64,000 nt of DNA, from positions 1 to 64,000 of the forward strand of contig JADKHM010000019.1 in assembly GCA_016721735.1 (NCBI GenBank). Direction: 5' to 3'. This DNA comes from Flavobacterium sp. (GTDB lineage Bacteria; Bacteroidota; Bacteroidia; Flavobacteriales; Flavobacteriaceae). A program made the position numbers and the translations under genes. Shown here in pieces: positions 25,555 through 33,896 of the stretch (position 1 is the first letter of the stretch; each line of letters begins with the position of its first letter). The notes beneath the pieces are model-generated. The model had not been told where the DNA came from and did not search any database. It worked only from the letters and a program-made list of their open reading frames with translations.

Positions 25555-27294
25555 ATGGATTTAGACGAACTACTTTTTGGAACGGTTTCTAAATATTTTA
25601 AGAAAAAAAGAAAACAAAAAATCCTTCTGGATAACAATGCTGTTTTTTTAAAGGATATAAAACCTCGACTAACCATTTTAGCAAGAGCAATAACAGGAAA
25701 TCCTATCGAAATTTTTCCTGCTGAACGCGAAGGTGGCTTTAAAAACAACAACTTTTTTCTTCCCATCTATTTTAATGAGTTGTCATCAAAAGAGAAAAAC
25801 TTACAATATTATTTTTTCAGAATTTTGTTTTTAAGTGTTCAATCCGAATTGAATATAAATTTGAATGTTGATGTAGTATTTACACAAGAAAAAAAAGAAA
25901 AAATTTTAGCGGTATTGTTTCATAAATATCCAAATTCAAAAGAAATTTATAATGAATTAAAATCTCATTTTAAATTGAAATCAACACCAAAAATACCTGA
26001 GGTTTTCTCTTGGATTTATGGCAAATTGATGCTAAATGAAAAAGAAGAAGGTACAGAAAACAAACTTGAATTTATTTCTGATTTAGTAAAAAATCCCAAT
26101 CCTAATCAATCTGTAACAACTTTGCAAGCAAAAGCTGTAGAAGAAATAATTACAGTCGAAATTGATAAAAAACAACAAGAGGATTATGTCTTGATGCATA
26201 GTTTTGAAAAAGTAGAAACTGCTGAAGAATTCAATGGGAATTGGCGCGATTTTGATGGAACGGATGATCTTGAAAATCACGAAAATGCTATAGAGGAACT
26301 TAACATGAAATTTACAGTTCGAGTGGATGACACCGCTCATTCTGTTTATCAAGCAGACTTTACGGAAAACACTTCTATCTCTGAAAGTGCCGAAATAGAC
26401 GCGAATGGTTTTCATATAACCTACAACGAATGGGATTATGACAAACGAAAATACAAGGAAAATTTCTGCAAGGTTTACCCAAAAACACAACTAAAAACGG
26501 ATAGCGATTACTACAAAAAAACCATTTTAAAAAACAATTCAACATTAATTGGATTACGAAAAATTCTGACCAATTTGAACAATAAAATGCAACAACAAAA
26601 GCGTCAAACTCAAGGAGAGGAATTTGATATTGATGCCATTACCGATTTGTATGTAGATGTGCATTCTCAAAAAACACCGACCGATAAAATTTACCTTTCC
26701 AATAGAAAAAAAGAGAAAGATTTATCCATATTATTGTTGCTAGATATTAGCTTATCCAGCGATAGTTATGCTGCTGGCAATAGAGTCATTGATGTAGAAA
26801 AAGAAGTTTCGATTTTATTTGGAGAAATATTAAACGAATTCAATATCGATTTTTCAATTGATAGTTTTTATTCTAAAACACGGAATTTTTCTACCTATTT
26901 GACTATTAAAGATTTTGATGAAAATTGGTCAATAGCTAAAAATAAAATTGGCGCAATCGAACCCTCAGGATACACAAGAATCGGAGTTGCCTTACGTCAC
27001 GCTGGAGCACGATTAGATACTCGCAGCACCAAAAACAAATGGATTATTCTAATCTCTGACGGGAAACCAAATGACTATGATAAATATGAAGGGAAATACG
27101 GAATTAACGACGTAAAACAAGCTTTGCGAGAGTTAAATCAAAGAGATATTAATTCCTATGCATTGGCTATTGAAGCCCAAGCAAAATACTATTTACCGCA
27201 AATGTTTGGACAAAATCATTATCAAATTCTAACAACCCCAACGGAGTTATTACAATCGATGGTTAAGTTGTATGAAAAAATAAAACAGCAATAG
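25555..27294 (+). CDS. norD: NorD, von Willebrand factor A protein for NO reductase activation
   Basis: The protein has 579 residues. An N-terminal helical region (about 1 to 240) and a charged middle precede a C-terminal VWA domain (about 390 to 575). The metal-ion-dependent adhesion motif is LLLLDISLSSDSY (D-x-S-x-S) near residue 400. Later VWA motifs are EPSGYTRIGVALRHAG and WIILISDGKPNDYDKYEGKY. NorD partners the NorQ ATPase encoded just upstream. The family varies in length; this size is within range. The next unit begins 76 bases later and has its own Crp/Fnr-like site. Confidence 0.92.
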   Translation: MDLDELLFGTVSKYFKKKRKQKILLDNNAVFLKDIKPRLTILARAITGNPIEIFPAEREGGFKNNNFFLPIYFNELSSKEKNLQYYFFRILFLSVQSELNINLNVDVVFTQEKKEKILAVLFHKYPNSKEIYNELKSHFKLKSTPKIPEVFSWIYGKLMLNEKEEGTENKLEFISDLVKNPNPNQSVTTLQAKAVEEIITVEIDKKQQEDYVLMHSFEKVETAEEFNGNWRDFDGTDDLENHENAIEELNMKFTVRVDDTAHSVYQADFTENTSISESAEIDANGFHITYNEWDYDKRKYKENFCKVYPKTQLKTDSDYYKKTILKNNSTLIGLRKILTNLNNKMQQQKRQTQGEEFDIDAITDLYVDVHSQKTPTDKIYLSNRKKEKDLSILLLLDISLSSDSYAAGNRVIDVEKEVSILFGEILNEFNIDFSIDSFYSKTRNFSTYLTIKDFDENWSIAKNKIGAIEPSGYTRIGVALRHAGARLDTRSTKNKWIILISDGKPNDYDKYEGKYGINDVKQALRELNQRDINSYALAIEAQAKYYLPQMFGQNHYQILTTPTELLQSMVKLYEKIKQQ

Positions 27295-27303
27295 TTATTT
27301 CTT

Positions 27304-27317
27304 GTGATTAAAATCAT
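27304..27317. promoter_or_regulatory. Candidate Crp/Fnr operator upstream of the second norC-like gene
   Basis: GTGATTAAAATCAT matches the TGAT-N4-ATCA core of the other sites, centred 60 bases before the start of the cytochrome gene. This equals the distances at the ric and nos operons. Confidence 0.6.
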
Positions 27318-27370
27318 ACTAAAATATAAACTATTTACTTCCTTTTGTATAATTAAATTTCAATCCCTAC

Positions 27371-27808
27371 ATGAGACAATCAAGTAAATATTTTATTATC
27401 ATAGTTGTATTACTTGCTTTTTTTTTACTCTATAATTTCACTATTTATAAATCAAAAACTGATTACGGTTCTATTCAATTGTCAGAAAAAGCGTTGAATG
27501 GAGAATCGATTTGGTTACAAAACAATTGCAATTCTTGTCACCAATTATATGGCCTTGGCGGTTATCTTGGACCTGACTTAACCAATGTTTATTCTATTAG
27601 AAACAAAAATGAATATTACATTAAAGCAATGCTGAATAGCGGTGTTAAATCTATGCCTAAATTTCATTTTAACAAGTTCGAAAAAGAAGTTTTGATTCAA
27701 TTTTTAAAAGAAGTGGATCAAACTGGTTATTATCCAAACGCAAATTCGGTATTAGAAACTAACGGTTGGGTTTCTATAAAATATAAAAATGAAAACCATG
27801 GCAAATAA
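27371..27808 (+). CDS. NorC-like membrane-anchored cytochrome c (second copy)
   Basis: The 145-residue protein has one transmembrane helix (about 6 to 24) and a cytochrome c domain with heme site CNSCH at 53 to 57. A likely distal Met is in VKSMPKFHF near 85. The layout copies NorC (QLYGLGGYLGPDLTN corresponds to TILGEGAYYAPELT), but identity with the first NorC is modest. It overlaps the start of the NorB-like gene by about 20 bases, so the two are translationally coupled and surely form a complex. It should carry electrons to that protein, whatever its reaction. Confidence 0.85.
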   Translation: MRQSSKYFIIIVVLLAFFLLYNFTIYKSKTDYGSIQLSEKALNGESIWLQNNCNSCHQLYGLGGYLGPDLTNVYSIRNKNEYYIKAMLNSGVKSMPKFHFNKFEKEVLIQFLKEVDQTGYYPNANSVLETNGWVSIKYKNENHGK

Positions 27809-29114
27809 TAAATATCCTTTTTACTTTATTACTGTTGGATTAATTTCATTACTGCTTGGGCTTATTTGTGGATTATTAGCTGGTTTTCAATATGTAATCC
27901 CGAGTTTTATTAAAGAAGTTTTGCCATTCAATGCTGTTCGTCCTTTGCATACACTTTTTGTGGTTTCATGGATATTACTTTCGGCAATTGGAGGCATCTA
28001 TTATTACATAAAACCTAAAAATATACAGTTTGTAAAAGTGCACTTTTGGTTATTTATTATCACTGGAATTGGGATTATTGTTTCTTATTTAACCAAGAAT
28101 TTCGAAGGAAAAGAATATTTAGAATTTCCAAGTTATTTTTATTTTCCAATTGTAATAGGATGGATATTATTTGGAATCAATTTCTTCAAAACAATGATTC
28201 CAACTTTCAGGAGTTGGCCTGTTTATTATTGGATGTGGGCCACTGGAATTGCTTTTATGATCTATCATTTTACAGAAGCCCATTTGTGGATGTTACCCTA
28301 TTTCAGGACACATTTTATTCAAAATATTGCAATCCAATGGAAATCCGGCGGCTCTTATGTTGGCTCCTGGAATATGTTGGTTTATGGTACAGCTTTATAT
28401 GTAATGTCGAAAATTAGCAATGTAGAAAACTATGCAAGTTCTAAAAAAGCATTTTTCTTTTACTTTCTTGGATTAACAAACTTAATGTTTGGCTGGGCGC
28501 ATCACATCTATATAATTCCTACTGCTCCTTGGATTCGATATTTCGCCTATGCAATAAGTATGACAGAATGGATTATTCTATTTTCAATTATTTATGATTG
28601 GAAAAATGGACTTTCAAAAGAAAAGAAAATAGAATTTGCTGTCGCCTACAAATTGATGCTTTTAGCAGATTTTTGGGTGTTTTTGAATATTATTTTGGCA
28701 TTGTTAATTTCGATTCCTTCCATTAATATATTTACTCACGGTACACATATTACCGTTGCCCATTCAATGGGAACAACAATCGGAATCAACACCTTAATTT
28801 TGTTGTCTTCTATTACCTATATTTTAGAACTCGAAAGTCCTTTTACCATACAAACCTTTATAAGAATAAATAAAGGCATCCGAATTTTTAGCCTCTCATT
28901 CTTATGTTTTTGGATGTGTTTATTAGGGATGGGAATTAGGAAAAGTTATTGGATGTATTGGAAAAACAATCTCTCTTTTAGTCAATTTCAAGATTCTCAA
29001 CACTGGATAAACATCCTGTTTGTCTTTTTTGGATTAGGGATATTAATAGGATTGTATCGAATTATTTTAGAGCTATTAAAATATGTAAATCGATTGACAA
29101 ATTCTAATTCCTAA
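27789..29114 (+). CDS. Divergent NorB-like heme-copper oxidase subunit lacking most FeB ligands
   Basis: This 441-residue, 12-helix protein aligns with the neighbouring NorB without gaps between its low-spin-heme histidine region and the HH pair. Retained are H54 (RPLHTL), H238 and H239 (WAHHIYI), and H325 for a high-spin heme (ITVAHSMG). Changed are the FeB-ligand His (H187 in NorB is G187 here), both glutamates (E191 to V, E195 to N) and the second low-spin heme ligand (H329 in NorB is M327 here). The loop FEGKEYLEFP near 105 to 114 is kept. Standard NO reduction therefore looks unlikely. It may be an altered NO-converting enzyme, a redox or NO-sensing subunit, or an assembly partner. It is coupled to the NorC-like cytochrome and converges with nrdG, overlapping by 11 bases. 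Confidence 0.85.
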   Translation: MKTMANNKYPFYFITVGLISLLLGLICGLLAGFQYVIPSFIKEVLPFNAVRPLHTLFVVSWILLSAIGGIYYYIKPKNIQFVKVHFWLFIITGIGIIVSYLTKNFEGKEYLEFPSYFYFPIVIGWILFGINFFKTMIPTFRSWPVYYWMWATGIAFMIYHFTEAHLWMLPYFRTHFIQNIAIQWKSGGSYVGSWNMLVYGTALYVMSKISNVENYASSKKAFFFYFLGLTNLMFGWAHHIYIIPTAPWIRYFAYAISMTEWIILFSIIYDWKNGLSKEKKIEFAVAYKLMLLADFWVFLNIILALLISIPSINIFTHGTHITVAHSMGTTIGINTLILLSSITYILELESPFTIQTFIRINKGIRIFSLSFLCFWMCLLGMGIRKSYWMYWKNNLSFSQFQDSQHWINILFVFFGLGILIGLYRIILELLKYVNRLTNSNS

Positions 29115-29784
29115 AAACCACATTAATGTTTGAAGTAGTTGTGATTTGTTTTTCATTTATCTTAAATGAAGAAACTAAATTCCCTAATGTTGGAACATTA
29201 TTTTTAAAATTTTGCACATAATAATTTCCTTGAAATCCTAATTGACTTAAATAAGTAATCATTTCATTAATATCAAGAATCGTCAACAATTCGGAATGTA
29301 AAGTGGTTCTAATTTCAAAAGAAATGGAGTGTTTTAATAACATTTCAAGCGTTTTTTCAAATGAAGCGTATACTTTTGATTGTGTAATCCTTTCAAATTT
29401 TGCTTTAGGAGCTTTAAAATCTAAGGCTACATAATCTATAGCTTTTTCATTTATTAATTGCTCTAACACTTCTGGATTGGAACCGTTAGTATCAATTTTT
29501 ACTAAAAACCCAAGTTTTTTTATAGCTTCAACTTGTTCGAAGAAATTCTTATGCAACGTACATTCACCGCCACTAAAAACAACGGCATCAAGTAGTCCTT
29601 TTCTTGAATTTAAAAAGGAAAACGCTTCGTCAATAGAAAACATTCCTTTTCCTAAAACAATTTCTGGATTATAACAATACAAGCATCGCATGTTACAGCC
29701 TGCATACCAAAAGATACAAGCTGAATGGTTTGGGTAATCCAATAAAGTAAATGGCGTAATGTTGTAAATTGGTTTCGTTAACAC
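29104..29784 (-). CDS. nrdG: Anaerobic ribonucleotide reductase activating protein
   Basis: This radical SAM enzyme generates the glycyl radical on NrdD. The 226-residue protein has the cluster motif CNMRCLYC at about residues 30 to 37 within FWYAGCNMRCLYCYNPE, and FSGGECTLHK near 70, which is the GGE motif binding S-adenosylmethionine. Translation appears to start with GTG at 29784, overlapping the end of the short glycyl-radical ORF by 7 bases. It shares the operon with ric, nrdD and that ORF. The family is often annotated as NrdG-type, and the local context removes doubt about its target. Confidence 0.92.
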   Translation of the reverse strand: MLTKPIYNITPFTLLDYPNHSACIFWYAGCNMRCLYCYNPEIVLGKGMFSIDEAFSFLNSRKGLLDAVVFSGGECTLHKNFFEQVEAIKKLGFLVKIDTNGSNPEVLEQLINEKAIDYVALDFKAPKAKFERITQSKVYASFEKTLEMLLKHSISFEIRTTLHSELLTILDINEMITYLSQLGFQGNYYVQNFKNNVPTLGNLVSSFKINEKQITTTSNINVVFRN

Positions 29785-29939
29785 AAAACTTCTTTGAAAT
29801 AAGTTCGCTGTCTGTGTTCTCCTTTTTTACCAATATTAAAACTTTCAACTGGTCGATGATAGCCCATTACTCGGGTATACACCAAACATTTATTCCGTAA
29901 ATGTTGATTTTGCTCTAAAATTTCAATTGTGTTTTTCAT
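29778..29939 (-). CDS. Short ORF carrying the NrdD glycyl-radical motif
   Basis: This ORF encodes 53 residues from the ATG at 29939. It contains YTRVMGYHRPVESFN at residues 21 to 35, where G26 lies in the R-V-x-G-Y motif that holds the glycyl radical of class III ribonucleotide reductases. The rest (IGKKGEHRQRTYF) is the usual C-terminal tail. It overlaps the end of nrdD by 17 bases in another frame. The long NrdD ends after its zinc motif and lacks this segment. It is either a naturally separate radical subunit or the result of one extra base in the A5 run near 29935 to 29940. Either way the gene product is needed for NrdD activity. Confidence 0.7.
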   Translation of the reverse strand: MKNTIEILEQNQHLRNKCLVYTRVMGYHRPVESFNIGKKGEHRQRTYFKEVLC

Positions 29940-32043
29940 AATAAGTGTTGTTTTGATTTTTAATAATAGTTTCATCGCATTTGGGACAATAGTCATGTTC
30001 CCCATTTAAATACCCATGTATAGGGCAAACACTGAATACAGGAGTTACTGTAATGTATGGTAATTTAAATTTTGTAAGTACAGTTTTTACGAAATTTTTA
30101 CAGGCTTCAGGTGAACTAATACGTTCGTTCATATACAAATGCAAAACGGTTCCTCCAGTATATTTACATTGCAATTCGTCTTGCATGAGTAAGGCTTCGA
30201 ATGGGTCTTGAGTAAAATCTACTGGGATTTGAGAACTATTCGTATAATATATGTTCTCCCCTATTCCTGCTTGAAGAATGTTGGAATACCGTTTCTTGTC
30301 TTCTTTAGCAAACCGATAAGTAGTTCCTTCTGCTGGAGTTGCTTCAAGATTGTAAAGGTTGCCCGTTTCTTCTTGAAATATTTTCATTCGATTTCGGATA
30401 TAATTTAATATTTCTATACAAATGTCATTTCCGTAAGAAGACGTAATGTCAAATTTATCGTTGGTAAAATTGCGAACCATTTCATTCATTCCATTCACCC
30501 CAATAGTAGAAAAATGATTTCGGAAATGGGGTAAGTACCTTTTGGTATAGGGATACAAACCTCTATCATACATTTCTTGAATAAAGACACGTTTTTTTTC
30601 TAAAGTCGTTTTAGCAATTTCCATTAATTTGTCTAATTGCGTATAAAGCTCGTTTTTATTGCCCGCATACAAATAACCTAGTCGAGCCATATTGATAGTA
30701 ACCACACCTATACTTCCTGTCATTTCCGCGCTTCCAAATAGTCCATTTCCGCGTTTTAATAATTCTCTTAAATCAAGTTGTAATCGACAGCACATACTCC
30801 GAACTGCATTGGGCTTGTAGGCATTCGGGTTTTCAACCTGATTGCCCTCTTTATCTAAAACATATTGACTTCCTATGAAATTTTGAAAATAAGATGATCC
30901 AATTTTAGCCGTGTTTTCAAAAAGCAAGTCAGTATTTTCTCCATCCCAATCAAAATCTTCTGTAATATTTACTGTAGGAATTGGAAAAGTAAATGGCTGA
31001 CCATGTGCATCTCCTTCTGTCATTACGGTATAGTAGGCTTTGTTAATTAAATTCATTTCGGCTTGAAAATGCTCGTAACGTAAGTCTGTTGGTTTATCAA
31101 CACCACGTTGATTTGTTTTGACTAATAGATCATAATTAAAATTTCCTTCAAAAAAATGTAAATTATTTTTTGTCGGAATTTGATCTTTTAAATCACTAGG
31201 TACAACCCAATCAAGTGTAATGTTTGTAAAAGGAGATTGTCCCCATCGAGCCGGTACATTTAAATTGTAAACAAAACTTCTAATCGCTTTTAATACATCG
31301 TCATAACTCAAATTATCTTTAAAAACATAGGGGGCTAAATACGTATCAAACGAACTAAATGCCTGTGCTCCTGCCCATTCACTTTGCAAAATTCCTAAGA
31401 AATTAGCCATTTGCCCTAGTGCTTCTCTAAAATGCGACGGTGCTTTACTCTCTACTCGACCCCGAACTCCATTAAAACCATCATTGAGTAGTACTCGCAA
31501 ACTCCAACCAGCACAATATCCAGTAAGGCAATCTAAATCATGAATATGAAGATCTCCATTTCTATGGGCATAACCTTCTTCTTTTGTATACACCTTATCT
31601 AGCCAATAATTAGCAATAATTTTTCCAGCAACATTGTTGACCAATCCTGCGTTAGAATATGAAGTGTTTGCATTGGCATTAATACGCCAATCGGTTTGAG
31701 AAATATATTCTTCGATAGTTTGTGTACTGTCGATATATGTAGTGTCGTCATTCAATCCATAAATATGCTCCCGCAATAGCTTTCGCGTATGTCGAAACAA
31801 CATAAAAGAACGCATAACCGTAAAATAATCTTTTTGAAATAGTACTTTCTCAATAACATCTTGAATTTCCTCAACTGCCCAAGTATCTTTGCTTTCAATA
31901 CTTGAAATAACACTTTCAAAAACACTTTGGTCATAGGGAATAGTTACACTATTAAAGCTCTTTTCGATGGCATCTTTAATTTTATAACTTTCAAAAAGTT
32001 TGTATCCACCATTTCTTTTAATAACATATTTTTCCATAACCAA
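29923..32043 (-). CDS. nrdD: Anaerobic (class III) ribonucleoside-triphosphate reductase, main chain
   Basis: It reduces ribonucleotides to deoxyribonucleotides without oxygen. The 706-residue chain has an N-terminal ATP-cone (about 3 to 95: YVIKRNGGYKLFESYKIKDA) and the NrdD catalytic barrel. Motifs include HIHDLDCLTGYCAGWSLR near 170 to 187, SEWAGAQAFSSFDTYLAP near 240 and IGVNGMNEMVRNF near 520. A C-terminal zinc motif follows (CPIHGYLNGEHDYCPKC, about 672 to 688). The chain ends at 706 with EKHN and lacks the glycyl-radical segment, which is encoded by the next short overlapping ORF. It follows the ric gene by 31 bases. Confidence 0.93.
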   Translation of the reverse strand: MVMEKYVIKRNGGYKLFESYKIKDAIEKSFNSVTIPYDQSVFESVISSIESKDTWAVEEIQDVIEKVLFQKDYFTVMRSFMLFRHTRKLLREHIYGLNDDTTYIDSTQTIEEYISQTDWRINANANTSYSNAGLVNNVAGKIIANYWLDKVYTKEEGYAHRNGDLHIHDLDCLTGYCAGWSLRVLLNDGFNGVRGRVESKAPSHFREALGQMANFLGILQSEWAGAQAFSSFDTYLAPYVFKDNLSYDDVLKAIRSFVYNLNVPARWGQSPFTNITLDWVVPSDLKDQIPTKNNLHFFEGNFNYDLLVKTNQRGVDKPTDLRYEHFQAEMNLINKAYYTVMTEGDAHGQPFTFPIPTVNITEDFDWDGENTDLLFENTAKIGSSYFQNFIGSQYVLDKEGNQVENPNAYKPNAVRSMCCRLQLDLRELLKRGNGLFGSAEMTGSIGVVTINMARLGYLYAGNKNELYTQLDKLMEIAKTTLEKKRVFIQEMYDRGLYPYTKRYLPHFRNHFSTIGVNGMNEMVRNFTNDKFDITSSYGNDICIEILNYIRNRMKIFQEETGNLYNLEATPAEGTTYRFAKEDKKRYSNILQAGIGENIYYTNSSQIPVDFTQDPFEALLMQDELQCKYTGGTVLHLYMNERISSPEACKNFVKTVLTKFKLPYITVTPVFSVCPIHGYLNGEHDYCPKCDETIIKNQNNTYYEKHN

Positions 32044-32074
32044 AGTGTTTATTTGTTTGTAGCTAATTGAAGTA

Positions 32075-32806
32075 TTATTCTATAATTGAAAACCGTTCTT
32101 CCATAATTATTGCACTAGGAAAAAGAATGTTATTTTCTAAATGGATGTGTTTGTGCAAATCTTGTTCAAAGTCTCTCAACATAGAGAAAGTAACTTTATA
32201 AGTTTCACAGGCATCTTTTGGAGGATTGTAATTGTCCGTTAACTCAGCAATTTTAGAAAACAAATTACCTTCCGTTTCGTGTTCCTCTTTCAGCATTGCT
32301 ATCGGATTATTTACAGATCCAAAATGAGGTTGCTCCATATTCTGGTTTTCCTTAATTGAGATTGCCATATTTTTAATAAATGGAAATAAAATTAGCTCCT
32401 CTTTCTTTAAATGATGTGATAAATCAGAAGCACTAATTTTGAATAATTTATTTATTTCAAAAAGTTCAGGATGTCTTTCTCCGTGCACTTTACATAGTTT
32501 ATCTAAAAACAGAATTAGTGTCGGTGTTTTTTCCTCAATATAATGGTGATGGGTTTTTACGATATAATCAATTAATAAATCTAATGGCCATGATTTAAAA
32601 TCAATAGTTGCATCATTACTTGATTCTAAAATAGAATTGATTTCATTCTCTAAAACCGATAGATTAAGGCCTTTTTTATCACAAACTTCCTCTAAAGTTC
32701 TGTTCCCTTTGCAACAAAAATCGATTCCGTATTTTGAGAATAATGCGGCAGTTCTATAATCGTTTGCAACATATTCTCCAATTGACATTTTTTCAAGTGT
32801 TTTCAT
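32075..32806 (-). CDS. ric: Iron-sulfur cluster repair di-iron protein (Ric/ScdA/YtfE)
   Basis: It repairs Fe-S clusters damaged by NO and oxidants. The 243-residue protein has an N-terminal ScdA domain (about 4 to 58) with FSKYGIDFCCKGNRTLEE (C31, C32). A hemerythrin-like four-helix domain follows with histidines in TKTHHHYIEE-type sequence (VKTHHHYIEE near 88), ASDLSHHLKKEE near 128, LKEEHETEGNLF near 172 and LHKHIHLENNILFP near 217. It leads an operon with nrdD and nrdG. A Crp/Fnr-like palindrome lies 52 to 65 bases upstream, matching a role in NO defence during denitrification. Confidence 0.95.
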   Translation of the reverse strand: MKTLEKMSIGEYVANDYRTAALFSKYGIDFCCKGNRTLEEVCDKKGLNLSVLENEINSILESSNDATIDFKSWPLDLLIDYIVKTHHHYIEEKTPTLILFLDKLCKVHGERHPELFEINKLFKISASDLSHHLKKEELILFPFIKNMAISIKENQNMEQPHFGSVNNPIAMLKEEHETEGNLFSKIAELTDNYNPPKDACETYKVTFSMLRDFEQDLHKHIHLENNILFPSAIIMEERFSIIE

Positions 32807-32857
32807 TTATATTTTTATTTAATACAACAATATTACTATAATAAGTACCCTATTCTT

Positions 32858-32871
32858 ATGAGTTAAATCAT
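32858..32871. promoter_or_regulatory. Candidate Crp/Fnr operator between ric and nadA
   Basis: ATGAGTTAAATCAT, flanked by T and A, has the ATGA-N6-TCAT form. It is centred 58 bases from the ric start and 102 from the nadA start. The ric spacing equals that of the nos and second nor units, so ric is the likelier target. Confidence 0.6.
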
Positions 32872-32966
32872 AGTAAAACATAAATTTCAGACCTTATTTT
32901 GTTATGGATAAAAATTGAATTTCTCAATTGATTTTCAGTTGATTTATTACCTAAAACAATTATTAA

Positions 32967-33896
32967 ATGAAATCGCTAAAAGAGAAAATACTAAAACTTA
33001 AAAAAGAGAAAAATGCTGTAATTTTAGCGCATTATTATCAAGAGCCTTGCATCCAGGAAATTGCCGATTATGTTGGTGATAGCTTAGGTTTGTCGCAAGT
33101 GGCGGCTGAGACAAATGCTGACATTATTCTATTTGCTGGAGTTCATTTTATGGCCGAAACAGCTAAAATTTTAAACCCAAAAAAGAAAGTAATTCTTCCT
33201 GATTTAAATGCTGGTTGTTCGTTGGCCGATTCTTGCCCACCTCACATATTCGAAAAGTTTATTCAAGCTCATCCTAATCATATTGTGATTACCTACGTCA
33301 ATTGTTCCGCTGAAATTAAAGCAATGAGTCATATTGTTTGTACTTCCTCTAATGCAATTAAAATAGTTGAATCTGTTCCTGAAAACATTCCTATTATTTT
33401 TGCGCCTGATAAAAATCTAGGGAATTATATTATTCAAAAAACAGGAAGAAAAATGGTTCTTTGGGATGGTTCATGTGTTGTTCACGAAGCCTTTTCACTG
33501 AATAAATTAATTGAACTTTATAAAAAACATCCTGATGCTAAAATCATTGCACATCCAGAATCAGAAACACCTATTCTAGAAACTGCAAGTTATATTGGAT
33601 CTACTTCGGGTATGATAAATTTCGTGAAGAATGATTCGAGTACCAAATATATCGTAGCTACTGAAGCCGGAATTCTACATAAAATGCAACAGGCTGTTCC
33701 TGAAAAAACACTAATCCCTGCTCCATCAAACGAAAATAACACTTGTGCTTGTAGTGAATGTGGCTTTATGAAAATGAATACAATGCAAAAAGTTTACGAC
33801 TGTTTATTGAATGAAACTCCAGAAATTGTTGTTTCAAAAACGACTCAAAAAATAGCATTAGTGCCTATTAAACGCATGTTAGATTTATCAAAATGA
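32967..33896 (+). CDS. nadA: Quinolinate synthase A
   Basis: It condenses iminoaspartate with dihydroxyacetone phosphate to make quinolinate for NAD synthesis, using an oxygen-sensitive 4Fe-4S cluster. The 309-residue length is usual. Motifs include AVILAHYYQEPCIQEIADYV near 19 to 38, DSLGLSQVAA, FAGVHFMAETAKIL near 70, and GCSLADSCPP near 95. Further on are TYVNCSAEIKA with a cluster Cys near 114, WDGSCVVHE with another near 171, and NTCACSECGFMKMN near 257 to 270. nadB overlaps its end by 4 bases. The neighbouring Fnr-like site could also act on it. Confidence 0.96.
   Translation: MKSLKEKILKLKKEKNAVILAHYYQEPCIQEIADYVGDSLGLSQVAAETNADIILFAGVHFMAETAKILNPKKKVILPDLNAGCSLADSCPPHIFEKFIQAHPNHIVITYVNCSAEIKAMSHIVCTSSNAIKIVESVPENIPIIFAPDKNLGNYIIQKTGRKMVLWDGSCVVHEAFSLNKLIELYKKHPDAKIIAHPESETPILETASYIGSTSGMINFVKNDSSTKYIVATEAGILHKMQQAVPEKTLIPAPSNENNTCACSECGFMKMNTMQKVYDCLLNETPEIVVSKTTQKIALVPIKRMLDLSK

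Noticed and set aside
27789..29114. NO dismutase
   Set aside because: Although its ligands are altered, the protein is a short cNorB-like chain of 441 residues with a cytochrome partner and lacks the long N-terminal extension of the qNOR-like NO dismutases.
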